In this document: piece after piece, positions 49,978 to 58,411 of the stretch | Position numbering within the stretch: the stretch's first letter is position 1 | How the letters are laid out: every line of letters starts with the position of its first letter | Origin: a virus | DNA length: 64,000 bases | IMG/VR virus record: IMGVR_UViG_3300036652_000269 | Span: 25,279 to 89,278 of that record | Reading direction: 5' to 3' (one strand) | Position numbers and translations under genes: made by a program | The notes under the pieces: model-generated | Told to the model about the DNA's origin: nothing | What the model saw: the letters and a program-made list of their open reading frames with translations, nothing else | Database searches by the model: none

Positions 49978-50147
49978 CGGGGGATGTGCCCGAACGGGTG
50001 TGTTGGACTGTCCGGGCAACCGTACCGTCCACGGTTGTCTTCCCACCCGATGGTTGTCAGGTGCACAAGTGAGAAGCACAGCCTGCACTGGGCCGTGTCG
50101 CCTAGTGCGTATGTCTTGTTGATGGTTGATGGTGTGTCGTCGGGCAC
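49974..50147 (-). CDS. 57-residue zinc-ribbon protein
   Basis: GTG 50147 with AGGGAC upstream, ending in TGA that overlaps the Cas4-like start. The product has A-Q-C-R-L-C-F-S and Y-G-C-P-D-S, with His residues in the last ten positions, so a zinc site is likely. It fills an otherwise empty 170 nt. Function unknown. Confidence 0.6.
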   Translation of the reverse strand: MPDDTPSTINKTYALGDTAQCRLCFSLVHLTTIGWEDNRGRYGCPDSPTHPFGHIPR

Positions 50148-50151
50148 GTCC

Positions 50152-50457
50152 CTAGGTCCTTTCGATATGCACGACGCAGCGGTAGCCGGGGAACTCGATG
50201 ACGAGTACCGGTTCCTTGCCTTGTCGCACCGCTACGTCATACAACGTGGCGATGTAGCTACGGTTCATGGCGAACGTCTTTGCTGCCGTCTTTGCTTCTA
50301 TCACTTCGTCTTCGCTGCTGCCGTCGAAACGGATGCGACCCGATCCACTACCAGGGTGAGGTCTCCCACCACGGGACTTGACGATGCGCGTTTCCTGGAT
50401 GCGCCCGTTCTCCTGCGGGGTGGGCTTGCGCCACCGTGGTTCGTTGAAGTCCACCAT
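50152..50457 (-). CDS. PD-(D/E)XK-like small nuclease candidate
   Basis: A 101-residue protein with the order G-S-G-R-I-R-F-D, E-V-I-E-A-K-T-A and V-L-V-I-E-F, resembling small phage nucleases of the Hjc/VRR-like type (Asp, then Glu-x-Lys). A basic N-terminus may contact DNA. Overlaps the recA stop by one base. With the RuvC-like and Cas4-like genes it completes a recombination set. Catalytic assignment is by pattern only. Confidence 0.6.
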   Translation of the reverse strand: MVDFNEPRWRKPTPQENGRIQETRIVKSRGGRPHPGSGSGRIRFDGSSEDEVIEAKTAAKTFAMNRSYIATLYDVAVRQGKEPVLVIEFPGYRCVVHIERT

Positions 50458-52319
50458 CAGGCAGTAGCCCGCCTACGCATAACCCGCTTGGCCGGGGCCA
50501 CGGTGATCGGCTTTGGCTTGATGGCTGCCTTCAACGACGGCGGGATGTAGAGGCCGTGCTCTTGTCTGATCGACACTTCCAAGGCGTTAGCAAGGTCTTG
50601 GTCCGTTGCCACCCGTGCCTTGAAGTTGTCCTTGCCCTGCACTTTCAGGGTGCCGAAGGTCCATGACGGACCGGACTGGGTGATGAGCCCGAGTTCTAGA
50701 CCCTGCGCGATCATGAACGCTGTCAAGTCGATAGTGCCGGTGTTCAGGTCCCACATGAAGTGGATTTCCCGCAACGGCTTGGACAACTTCGACTTCTCCA
50801 AGAGCATCCTGTACTTCTGTGCGGTGCGTACCTTGGTGTCGATCCACTTTTCGCCATCGTAAGACTTTTCATTGGTAGACACCCAGCCGGTCTTCTTGAT
50901 GTTGAACCGGTACGAGGCGTAGTACCCCATTGCCTTGCCGCCGGTCGGTTGTTCAGTTGGGCCGAAGGTGACCCCGATGTTCTGCCGCAGTTGGTTGATG
51001 AACATACACGCGGTCCGTGCATTGGCGGTTGTCATCTTGCGAGACCCGCGGGACATCAGGCTGGCCAGTCGTCCCGGTTGTGCGGTGTCGGACATCGACT
51101 TGTCTGCATCCGCCTTGGGCATGGTGGCCGCGATACTGTCGAACACCAGCAGGTCAAGCCCGTTGCGGATCAGCATTTCCGCTGCGTCGATTGCCGCCTC
51201 TCCTGTTTCGGGGCGAGCCTGGATCAGATCGTCCAACCTGACCCCCACCGATTCAGCCCACTGGGGATCGAAGGCATGTTCGGTGTCTACGATGGCAGCG
51301 ATGCCACCTGCCTGTTGCACTTCACGAATGGCGTTCAGCCCGATGTAAGATTTTAGAGTGCTGTTGTGAGTGAACATCCCATCCGCGATTAGCGTCTGCG
51401 TGCTGGTGCCTATCGCGATGACAGGCTGGTCACCAACGTAACGAATGCTAGTCACCCTGGCCGTTCCGTCAAAGGTGGCGTTCGGGCCACGCGATGCGAT
51501 ACCCACACCGTCATACCAGAGTTTGGATGCCAGTCGTTCTGGCCTGACCTGGCCCATAAACCGCATCCGTTCACGCATTCCGCCTAGCAACGCTAACCGC
51601 TGTACGTCGGCCGAACCTTGGGGCTGGACTATGTATTTGAAACCTAGTTGGTCCAAGCACATCCGCACCTTGTCGAGCACAAGTCCGGGGTTCTGGCCGA
51701 ACTGAATACGTGCATGGCTGTCCACCCACCCTTCGCCGTCATAGACACCAGACAGGTAGGCGGCTTCGTACTGGTAGCTAGGCGCACCCCATGGCTTGCC
51801 GAACCATAGAATCTGGTCACCTGCACCAAGGTCGCAGGTCTTCTTCCACTCTGGCTTGTTCTGATTGTTGCGAACCAACCACAAGTGATTGGTGCTAGCT
51901 ACCGTTGTGGTGCCCTGGTCTGTCTTGATTTCGAACGACGGCAGCTGCTTGTGCCTTGTACGTTCGACAGTTGCACGACGGTACTTGCGAATCTGCCCCC
52001 TGCCAGGTTCGGGTTCTTCATCAAACCCGATGATCTCATCACCGACCCGCAGGCTTCCCATTGGTTGCCAGACGTAATCGGCGGTAAGGACCAAGGTTTC
52101 GGGTGCCAGGCAGAAGTCGCCTGTCACTTCGACAAACCTACCCCTTGGTAGTCCGCCTTGGCACAGCACGTCCACGGGGAGTAAGCCGGTCGGTAGATAT
52201 TTCACCACCAACGATTCGTGACTTGCTGGTACTAGAACGGTACTGCCCATCCGCCTGTTTATCTCGGCCATTAGCTCTTGCGATCTTGTCACGGCGGCGG
52301 GCTTCTTCTTGGGCGGCAA
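50457..52319 (-). CDS. recA: RecA/UvsX-type recombinase interrupted by an intein
   Basis: 620 residues in precursor form (TTG start behind AGGAG). N-extein 1-69 ends at E-V-T-G-D-F; C-extein starts S-T-L-K-S-Y-I. Spliced product is 370 residues. Its P-loop reads G-D-F-S-T-L-K-S, a UvsX-like variant of G-x4-G-K-[ST]. Walker B L-D-L-L-V-F-D-S-I-A-A-T and the loop-2 region N-Q-L-R-Q-N-I-G-V are intact, and the C-terminus is basic. Promotes strand exchange for recombination-dependent replication and repair. The intein sits within the ATP-binding loop, so activity requires splicing. Confidence 0.92.
   Translation of the reverse strand: MPPKKKPAAVTRSQELMAEINRRMGSTVLVPASHESLVVKYLPTGLLPVDVLCQGGLPRGRFVEVTGDFCLAPETLVLTADYVWQPMGSLRVGDEIIGFDEEPEPGRGQIRKYRRATVERTRHKQLPSFEIKTDQGTTTVASTNHLWLVRNNQNKPEWKKTCDLGAGDQILWFGKPWGAPSYQYEAAYLSGVYDGEGWVDSHARIQFGQNPGLVLDKVRMCLDQLGFKYIVQPQGSADVQRLALLGGMRERMRFMGQVRPERLASKLWYDGVGIASRGPNATFDGTARVTSIRYVGDQPVIAIGTSTQTLIADGMFTHNSTLKSYIGLNAIREVQQAGGIAAIVDTEHAFDPQWAESVGVRLDDLIQARPETGEAAIDAAEMLIRNGLDLLVFDSIAATMPKADADKSMSDTAQPGRLASLMSRGSRKMTTANARTACMFINQLRQNIGVTFGPTEQPTGGKAMGYYASYRFNIKKTGWVSTNEKSYDGEKWIDTKVRTAQKYRMLLEKSKLSKPLREIHFMWDLNTGTIDLTAFMIAQGLELGLITQSGPSWTFGTLKVQGKDNFKARVATDQDLANALEVSIRQEHGLYIPPSLKAAIKPKPITVAPAKRVMRRRATA
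51363..52112 (-). other. Intein inserted in the recA P-loop
   Basis: Codons 70-319 (250 residues). It begins C-L-A-P-E-T-L-V-L, has a block-B-like S-T-N-H-L-W-L, a single LAGLIDADG-like helix (A-Y-L-S-G-V-Y-D-G-E-G-W), and ends M-F-T-H-N319 before Ser320. Splicing signals look complete. With 250 residues it is smaller than the ParB intein, and the endonuclease part may be reduced. Confidence 0.9.
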
Positions 52320-52635
52320 GTTGACTCCTAGTCGGTTTCATGAGTCGATAGAACTTGGTGCGTTCATCGAATGACAGTCGTGCACGTTGACGGTCTAGCT
52401 TTCGGTAATAGCCCTGTTTGCTGCGCACCTTCATGCACGGTTTGCAGATCAGGTCGTCTTCATCCATCCTGCCGTGCCAGATGCTGATGTCTATCCCGAT
52501 GACACCTTCAACCTCGCAGTCACGGCAGGTTGTGGCGTGTTTGATCGGTGGCTGCCTGCGCATGGCCAGCCATCGGTTCAGCCCGTGTAGTTCCAGTTCC
52601 GTGTAGTCGCTGATGTTCTTCATAGGCACGTCCAA
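52138..52635 (-). CDS. Zinc-finger protein overlapping recA start
   Basis: A 165-residue frame (start 52635, or 52623 at the next ATG) with C-R-D-C and C-K-P-C pairs 28 residues apart, then a basic, helical region (R-S-K-Q-G-Y-Y-R-K-L-D-R-Q-R-A-R-L). The zinc and basic parts lie outside other genes and look real. The last 60 codons overlap the recA start in another frame and may be a low-selection tail. Confidence 0.6.
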   Translation of the reverse strand: MDVPMKNISDYTELELHGLNRWLAMRRQPPIKHATTCRDCEVEGVIGIDISIWHGRMDEDDLICKPCMKVRSKQGYYRKLDRQRARLSFDERTKFYRLMKPTRSQLAAQEEARRRDKIARANGRDKQADGQYRSSTSKSRIVGGEISTDRLTPRGRAVPRRTTKG

Positions 52636-52864
52636 TCAGGAACCCCAGCGTGAGTGCCGATGCCGTGCTGTGTTCAACCAACGTATGACCACCCACCGAC
52701 ATGTTCGAGGGGACACCTAGTACAGAGAACATGTCGGATGTATGACCCACCACCCCGGTTGCTTCGTCCATGGCCCACTGCATGAAAGCCGGGGTCTCCA
52801 CATCATCCACCTTCAGTGCATCAGCAGACCAGGTGGCAATGTGGCGGATCAGTTCGATGGTCAT
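52520..52864 (-). CDS. Small hypothetical protein
   Basis: A 114-residue protein directly after dnaE's neighbour position (10 nt before the DnaE stop end). First 90 residues look like a compact helical fold (I-E-L-I-R-H-I-A-T-W-S-A-D-A-L and A-S-A-L-T-L-G-F-L-I-G-R-A-Y). The C-terminus overlaps the zinc-finger gene by about 100 nt. Function unknown. Confidence 0.55.
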   Translation of the reverse strand: MTIELIRHIATWSADALKVDDVETPAFMQWAMDEATGVVGHTSDMFSVLGVPSNMSVGGHTLVEHSTASALTLGFLIGRAYEEHQRLHGTGTTRAEPMAGHAQAATDQTRHNLP

Positions 52865-52873
52865 GTCTAGGGA

Positions 52874-55696
52874 CTACCTTTGTTCGTGTTCGAGTTGGTC
52901 GAGTGCCCCTGCTTCGTACAGCTTCTTCAAGGTGCCGATCAGGCTGCCGTCCTTGCGGTACTGATCACCACCTGACACTGCACGCTTACTGCACCGGTCG
53001 ATGATGTCGGTGATTGATGCGTAGGGCCGGTTGTTGACTATCTCTACAGCTGCCGCTTCACCGATCCCGGCGATGGACACCAGTCCCTTGCGGATGTTGC
53101 CCCTGCGTTTGTCCATCGACCAGCTAGAGCCGGACATGTTGACATCGGGTGGACCGACCCGGATGCTGATCCGTCGTGCTTCACGGATGTACACCGCTTC
53201 CTTCTTGTCACCGGCCCAGGTCTGCAACAGCGCGGTCATGAACTCCAACGGGTAGTACGCCTTCAGGTACGCGCATCGATAACTGCGCACCCCGTAGCCG
53301 GTGGCGTGTGCACGGTTGAACCCGTATTCCACGAACCCCGCCGTCTGTGCCCAGGCTGCATCGGGGTCGATGCCCTTGTCGGCACACAGCTTGTCGAACT
53401 CTTCGCGGACTTCAGCCATCCGGCCACGGTTGCGTTCGGTGGCACCCTTACCTGAGTCCTTGACCACCTTGAAGAACTTGTTGATGCCTGCGATACCCAT
53501 GCCCATCTTGCGCATGATTTCGATGACCTGTTCTTGGAACACCACGGCACCGAACGTTTCGGACAACACTTCTTCGAAGATCGGGTGGATGTACTTGATG
53601 CGACTACGCAACTCGGGACGGTGCCGGTACTTGTTGTACAGATCAGTCTGCCCAGTGTTCATCGCACCAGGCATGTACAGGGCTTGCACCAGTACGGCGT
53701 CCTTTGTCGTCTTGACACCTAGCTCCTTGCCACCCTTCGACTTAGTGTAACCTTCGAAGTGAAAGATTCCGGTATCGGTTCGACCGTCACGAAGCAGGGC
53801 ACACGCCTTGGGGTCATCCTCCGGAATCCAGGTGAAGTCGCACGGGTCTTCCCGGCCCATCAGTTCCTGACAGATACGCATGGTGCGCAACGTGGCCTGG
53901 CCCAGTACGTCCATCTTCAGCAAGCCGAGTTCTTCCACGTCGTCCATGTCGTACTGGCTGGCACGGGTGTCCGACGATGCGACCAGCATGGTGGGCACGT
54001 AGTCACTGATCTTCACATCATCACCCGATAGCAACACACCGCCAGCGTGGACGCCGTAGGACCGATACGCGCTGTCCATCTTCGCCAGCGTCCTGAGTCC
54101 TATGTAGTCTTCACGGCTGATCTGGGCCACGTCTTCGATGGATTCCACGTGCCCATAGGTACGGGCGAAGATAGCCGCACCGTAAGACTTGATCGCTTCC
54201 TGCGTCGGCTTCCGTGAACCTTCTCGATCCGCCTTGTCCATCAGATAGTCGGATGCACGTTCAGCTGTTTCCCGCCGCTTGGACGCCAACCATGACACCA
54301 GTACGGAACCCCGGTCATCTTCACCGCGAGCACCGAGCTTGCCCCACGTGCCGATCTGTACGGCTTCATACTTCGACAACAAGTACGCAATGGCTTCCGG
54401 ACGACGTGAGTCTTCGATGTCCATGTCGATGTCGGGTGGCTTGATCCGGTCCCTGGACAAGAACCTTTCAAACAGACAGTTCCACCGCACCGGGTCAACC
54501 TGTGTGATCTTCATCAAGAAGTTGACCAGTGAACCGTTAGCCGAGCCACGTGCTTCGATGGCAATCTTTTCTTTCCGACACCACTGCACGAAGTCAAGCC
54601 AGATCATGAAGTAGCTGGCCATGCCCAGATCGTTGATGACCGACAGTTCGTAATCGAGTCGTGCTTCGTACCGCTTCTGGTACCTCTGCCGGTTGCTTGC
54701 TGCCAGGTAGACGGGCAGGGCTGCCTTGACTGCCTTGGTGATGATCTGCTGCGGATTCTTCACCATGGACGGCACATGGGCTTGGAACACATCGAGTGGC
54801 GGGATGACAACCTTGTTCAGTGCCAAGGTGGCATCTGCTGATTCCAGCACCCGATCCCATTGGCCGGGTGTGTAGTGTTCGCCAACCCATTCCGCACTGG
54901 CGAAGTGGAAGCTGTCACCGGGGAACTCGTCTTCTGCACCGCCGTAGACCATCCGCTTCATCAAGGCGTGTGCCTTCTTTTCGCGTTGGTCGGTGTAGTG
55001 GCAGTCCTGCGTGGCGATGACCGGAAGACCTAGCTTGTCCGCCAAACCGAACAGACCAGCCACTAGTGCGTCGTCGGTGATGATGTTCTGCGCTTCGTCT
55101 TGCTCCGGTGTGTGCACGATGTTGTGATGCTGCACTTCCACGAAGGTGTGCGGGAACGAATGGGCGTACATCTTCAGCACCCGCTCGGTGGCACTATCCC
55201 CACGACGCATCATGGTCTGTTGTGCCAACCCGAAGAAGCATCCCGATGTCAGGATGACATCTTCACCGTACTGCTCCCCGAACTCGATGAGGTCTTCCAG
55301 CTGCATCCGTGGGAACCGATTGAACCGTGGCCTGGTGTGCGTCAGGCTGACCAGCCGTACGAGCCCGTGGTACCCACGTTGACTGCGTGCTAGCAGACCC
55401 AGGTGGAACCGGGGAACCTTGCCCGCTTCTTTGTCAGCTAGCGAACCATCGAAGTCGGGGTCGATCAGGTACGCCTCAACGCCGGGGAACGGTGCGATGT
55501 TGTGTTCACGTGCGGCCCGATACAGCTGCACGGTACCTGCCATGTTGCCGTGGTCTGTCAATCCGATAAACGGCTGGCCGTCCAGTGCTGCCTTGGCCAC
55601 TAATCGTTTGACAGTTGACATACCGTCAAGCACAGAGAAGTTGCTGTGGGTGTGCAGGTTGCCCCAACGCTGTTTAATCGGTTGATGTTTTGGCAC
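52874..55696 (-). CDS. dnaE: DNA polymerase III alpha-like replicative polymerase
   Basis: A 940-residue C-family polymerase (GTG start). Order: PHP domain with H15-T-H17-S and L-T-D-H-G (46-50) plus P-G-V-E-A-Y; the palm with A-R-G-S-A-N-G-S-L (382-390) and P-P-D422-I-D424-M-D; fingers with F-Q-E-Q-V-I-E-I-M; and a helix-hairpin-helix near the end (L-V-S-I-A-G-I-G-E-A-A-A). It is shorter than cellular DnaE (about 1,160), stopping shortly after the HhH with no room for the OB-fold and tau-binding C-terminus. PHP histidines suggest intrinsic proofreading. It likely replicates the phage genome itself. Confidence 0.93.
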   Translation of the reverse strand: MPKHQPIKQRWGNLHTHSNFSVLDGMSTVKRLVAKAALDGQPFIGLTDHGNMAGTVQLYRAAREHNIAPFPGVEAYLIDPDFDGSLADKEAGKVPRFHLGLLARSQRGYHGLVRLVSLTHTRPRFNRFPRMQLEDLIEFGEQYGEDVILTSGCFFGLAQQTMMRRGDSATERVLKMYAHSFPHTFVEVQHHNIVHTPEQDEAQNIITDDALVAGLFGLADKLGLPVIATQDCHYTDQREKKAHALMKRMVYGGAEDEFPGDSFHFASAEWVGEHYTPGQWDRVLESADATLALNKVVIPPLDVFQAHVPSMVKNPQQIITKAVKAALPVYLAASNRQRYQKRYEARLDYELSVINDLGMASYFMIWLDFVQWCRKEKIAIEARGSANGSLVNFLMKITQVDPVRWNCLFERFLSRDRIKPPDIDMDIEDSRRPEAIAYLLSKYEAVQIGTWGKLGARGEDDRGSVLVSWLASKRRETAERASDYLMDKADREGSRKPTQEAIKSYGAAIFARTYGHVESIEDVAQISREDYIGLRTLAKMDSAYRSYGVHAGGVLLSGDDVKISDYVPTMLVASSDTRASQYDMDDVEELGLLKMDVLGQATLRTMRICQELMGREDPCDFTWIPEDDPKACALLRDGRTDTGIFHFEGYTKSKGGKELGVKTTKDAVLVQALYMPGAMNTGQTDLYNKYRHRPELRSRIKYIHPIFEEVLSETFGAVVFQEQVIEIMRKMGMGIAGINKFFKVVKDSGKGATERNRGRMAEVREEFDKLCADKGIDPDAAWAQTAGFVEYGFNRAHATGYGVRSYRCAYLKAYYPLEFMTALLQTWAGDKKEAVYIREARRISIRVGPPDVNMSGSSWSMDKRRGNIRKGLVSIAGIGEAAAVEIVNNRPYASITDIIDRCSKRAVSGGDQYRKDGSLIGTLKKLYEAGALDQLEHEQR

Positions 55697-55798
55697 AGTG
55701 GTCCTTTGTCGTCGTCGTCCGTGCCCACGATGTTAGCCGGTAGTGCCGACCATCGCAGCCGGTCCAGGAAACGGCCTGTACGCCACGCTGCCGGGCTA

Positions 55799-56050
55799 TC
55801 AGTCAAGCAAGGCTGGGAAGCACCGCCGTAGCTGTTCGGTGGCCCAGATTTCGCGTGCACGGATTTCAGCAAGGTCGGTGTACTTCGCTCGCCAGTTGAA
55901 AGACCCGTTGTGTCCAGCCCACCACAAGCCGTTGCGCAGTATCCGTTCGACATCTGCGCAGGACAGTTCGGTGCCCAGTTCGGTATTGGACACGCAGAGA
56001 AGGTTCAGTGCTTGCCGACTGTCAATGTGATGGGCAACGTGGATTGTCAT
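55799..56050 (-). CDS. Small hypothetical protein
   Basis: ATG 56050 gives 83 residues; the extended frame upstream lacks a ribosome site. It is mixed helical (C-A-D-V-E-R-I-L-R-N-G-L-W-W-A) with A-R-E-I-W-A-T-E-Q near the end. Ribosome site weak (AGTCAGG). Lies 100 nt upstream of dnaE. Function unknown. Confidence 0.55.
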   Translation of the reverse strand: MTIHVAHHIDSRQALNLLCVSNTELGTELSCADVERILRNGLWWAGHNGSFNWRAKYTDLAEIRAREIWATEQLRRCFPALLD

Positions 56051-56097
56051 CCTGACTTTCCCGCCACGTCGCGGGGTAGGTACCAACATGGCGAGTG

Positions 56098-56370
56098 TTA
56101 TCCACGCGACACTTGGACTGTGCGCCAGGCACCCACGGCGTACACAGCAAGCAGGTATTTCTCGCGGGTAGGTGGTGTCATCCCGACCCGGCGTTGGTCG
56201 GGTGTCAGCGGGGCTGTGGATTCGACCAGATGATAGATGTACAGGTTGCCCAGGTCGTCGGTGTCCATGAACAGCATGTCTTCGGTGTACTCCGCCGACC
56301 TCCATTTACCGGTGTACCTGTAAAAGACCGTCATCGTCATGGTGGTGGGTGTGGTGTCATCGGTGGTCAT
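56098..56370 (-). CDS. Small hypothetical protein
   Basis: ATG 56370 behind GAAAGGACAG gives 90 residues with a Thr-rich start and a beta-rich core (M-T-V-F-Y-R-Y-T-G-K-W and N-L-Y-I-Y-H-L-V-E). Overlaps the end of the membrane protein gene by 14 nt. Function unknown. Confidence 0.6.
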   Translation of the reverse strand: MTTDDTTPTTMTMTVFYRYTGKWRSAEYTEDMLFMDTDDLGNLYIYHLVESTAPLTPDQRRVGMTPPTREKYLLAVYAVGAWRTVQVSRG

Positions 56371-56563
56371 GTGGTTGCTGTCCTTTCGAAAGTTTACGGT
56401 TGGCGACGAAGTACAGTGGGATCGAGATTGGCCACAGTATCCCCAGCAGCCACACAACTATCGCTTCGACAATCCCGTGCGGTCGTGTCTTCCAGACAAT
56501 GTGCGCGGTGTTGATGATGGCGATGCCTACCCAGACCAGGTAGGCGATGGTGAGAGTGCTCAT
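56357..56563 (-). CDS. Small two-helix membrane protein
   Basis: A 68-residue protein with two hydrophobic helices (T-I-A-Y-L-V-W-V-G-I-A-I-I-N-T and A-I-V-V-W-L-L-G-I-L-W-P-I-S-I-P-L-Y-F) and a basic C-terminal tail. Lies between GNAT and a soluble small protein, coupled by ATGA. Possible phospholipase-D-nuclease-N-like fold, but too short to be sure. Confidence 0.65.
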   Translation of the reverse strand: MSTLTIAYLVWVGIAIINTAHIVWKTRPHGIVEAIVVWLLGILWPISIPLYFVANRKLSKGQQPHDHR

Positions 56564-56892
56564 CCATCCACCACCGGTAGCCGGATCATCGTGTCCGGGT
56601 CATCGGTTTCTTCGTGCCACTGCCGGAAGCCAAAGCGGGCGTACCAGTCCACCAGTTGGTGGAAGTCGGGACCGGTGCCGTCCGGTGTGACGGCAAGTAT
56701 CAGAATGACACTCTCCCGATCTGCATCCTTGCAGACCTTACGCAACAGTCGGGTAGCTGCCCCCTGGCGTCGGTACTTGTGATCGACTTCGACGGCAGAC
56801 ACCATCCAGGTCGGGCCAACCACCCCGACATCTTGACATTCGATGAGTGACACCGTTGCCCCGTGTTCTGGGTCGGTGTAGACATCACGCAT
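56560..56892 (-). CDS. GNAT-family N-acetyltransferase
   Basis: ATG 56892 (GAAAGGTGCC upstream) gives 110 residues with the GNAT core: V-S-A-V-E-V-D-H-K-Y-R-R-Q-G-A-A-T-R-L-L, where R-R-Q-G-A-A is the acetyl-CoA pyrophosphate-binding loop, followed by a strand/helix V-D-W-Y-A-R-F-G-F. Transfers acetyl groups to an amine on an unknown substrate; in phages these may modify host proteins or neutralise antibiotics or toxins. The fold is minimal and lacks an N-terminal extension. Confidence 0.8.
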   Translation of the reverse strand: MRDVYTDPEHGATVSLIECQDVGVVGPTWMVSAVEVDHKYRRQGAATRLLRKVCKDADRESVILILAVTPDGTGPDFHQLVDWYARFGFRQWHEETDDPDTMIRLPVVDG

Positions 56893-57073
56893 CAGGCACC
56901 TTTCAATGTGATAGTTGTGTTGGTTCCCCGACAGGCAGACGCACGTCGTACGGCGAATACGGATGGTGAACGCCTGCCTGCCGGGGTCGAGCATCCCGAC
57001 GTAGGACCCCCGCCCAGTCCTGGTTAGGTGGGTTAGGCATCGGGACGATTGGTACCGGGCGACCCGGCATGAG

Positions 57074-58411
57074 CTAGCTTGCTGTCACTTCGACACCAGC
57101 TTGCCTAGTACCCCAGCCGTTCTTCAGACAGGTCACGATGCCCCAGACCCGAAGTGGCCGGAAGATGACCCAACCCCACACAATGATGAGTGGGCTGAGC
57201 AACCACACCCCGAACTTCTGCCAGAACGTTTCATCTGTCCGATGGACAATCAACGTCCGCAACGTAACACCGTAAGTGAGCAACGGGCTAACCAACAACG
57301 TCGGGATGATGAGCCGGTAGTCGTGGTGCGTAGTCGGCCAGATCACCAGCACGTCAGCAAACACTACTGTCGTGACGATGAACTGCACCCAGCTGATTAC
57401 CTCGAACCACAACGCGATACCGGTGGCGGGCAGATAGCGGTACCGCCAGATCGACCTGATGAACATCCCACGGCACCAACGGAGTTGCTGCCTGACGTGG
57501 TGCGACAACCCTTCCGGCCATGTGGTGAAGGCCACTGCATTGTGCTGTTGGACAGTCTTACCTGCCAACAACGCGAACATGGTCAGCAGTGAGTCATCGC
57601 TGTACTTCACCGGACGACCACCAAAGGTTTCACCTAGATAGGCGTCTTCTGCGTTCCGTACCACATCCGCCTTGTACAGCGCGAACGGTCCAGAGTTCAC
57701 CAACACGTTGTTTGCCACCGACAACGCAGCACGGCTTGTCAGCTGCCACGTAGTGATGACCAGGTCGATGGTGCGAACCAAGATGCCGTGGTGTTTGTTC
57801 AGTGCCAGCACCAGTCCAGCTACCGACGTGACTTCAGGATCGATGAATGGCTTCAACCCGTTCTCGACTGCCTTCGGGTGTAGCAGGGTGTCGCTGTCGA
57901 TGGTGATAAAGATGTCGGCCATGTCACCACGGAACGTCTGCATCTGGGCGTGCCGCTTGCCCGCGTTGTCTTGTCGAGCCCACTCGAACCCAAGACTGTG
58001 GGCGTATGCGATTACGTCCGTGTAATCGACGGACGACCCATCATCGACAACCTGCACCCGATCCACACGGTGAGTCTGATCGGCAATAGACCGCAGCACC
58101 TTCATCAGCAGGGCGGGGTCTTCGTTATACACCGGGACGTTCAGGGTCACCTTCATCGCGCCAACGAGGGAATGTTGTCTGGCTGTTTTCAGTTCGACAG
58201 GGACATCGAACCAAGCTGCGACCAGCTGCCACGCCAGGAACAGGAACACACCAGCGAAGATGATGGTGAACGGGTAGACACTCTCCCGACGTACCAGGTG
58301 CGATACCGACAAGTAGTGGTGGTATGTCCACGCGACGATACCCACCAAGGTCAGGATGAGCGGAAGCATGGTTCGCTTCCGCCCACCCACCTTCACGTCA
58401 GGCGTAATCAC
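57074..58411 (-). CDS. Hyaluronan-synthase-like membrane glycosyltransferase (GT2)
   Basis: GTG 58411 overlaps the upstream stop (GTGA), giving 445 residues. Two N-terminal membrane helices (about 15-35 and 46-66) precede a GT2 domain: V-P-V-Y-N-E, V-V-D-D-G-S, T-I-D172-S-D174 metal motif, S-G-P-F-A-L-Y-K, S-D-D-S-L-L-T and Q308-Q-L-R-W312. Three C-terminal membrane helices follow. The set of motifs is that of processive synthases of the hyaluronan/chitin-oligosaccharide/cellulose type. It should polymerise a polysaccharide and export it through the host membrane. A phage-encoded surface polysaccharide could block superinfection. Confidence 0.88.
   Translation of the reverse strand: MITPDVKVGGRKRTMLPLILTLVGIVAWTYHHYLSVSHLVRRESVYPFTIIFAGVFLFLAWQLVAAWFDVPVELKTARQHSLVGAMKVTLNVPVYNEDPALLMKVLRSIADQTHRVDRVQVVDDGSSVDYTDVIAYAHSLGFEWARQDNAGKRHAQMQTFRGDMADIFITIDSDTLLHPKAVENGLKPFIDPEVTSVAGLVLALNKHHGILVRTIDLVITTWQLTSRAALSVANNVLVNSGPFALYKADVVRNAEDAYLGETFGGRPVKYSDDSLLTMFALLAGKTVQQHNAVAFTTWPEGLSHHVRQQLRWCRGMFIRSIWRYRYLPATGIALWFEVISWVQFIVTTVVFADVLVIWPTTHHDYRLIIPTLLVSPLLTYGVTLRTLIVHRTDETFWQKFGVWLLSPLIIVWGWVIFRPLRVWGIVTCLKNGWGTRQAGVEVTAS

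Noticed and set aside
55600-55953. 117-residue open frame overlapping the DnaE start
   Set aside because: It lies largely opposite in frame to the PHP-domain start of DnaE and has no ribosome site or domain.
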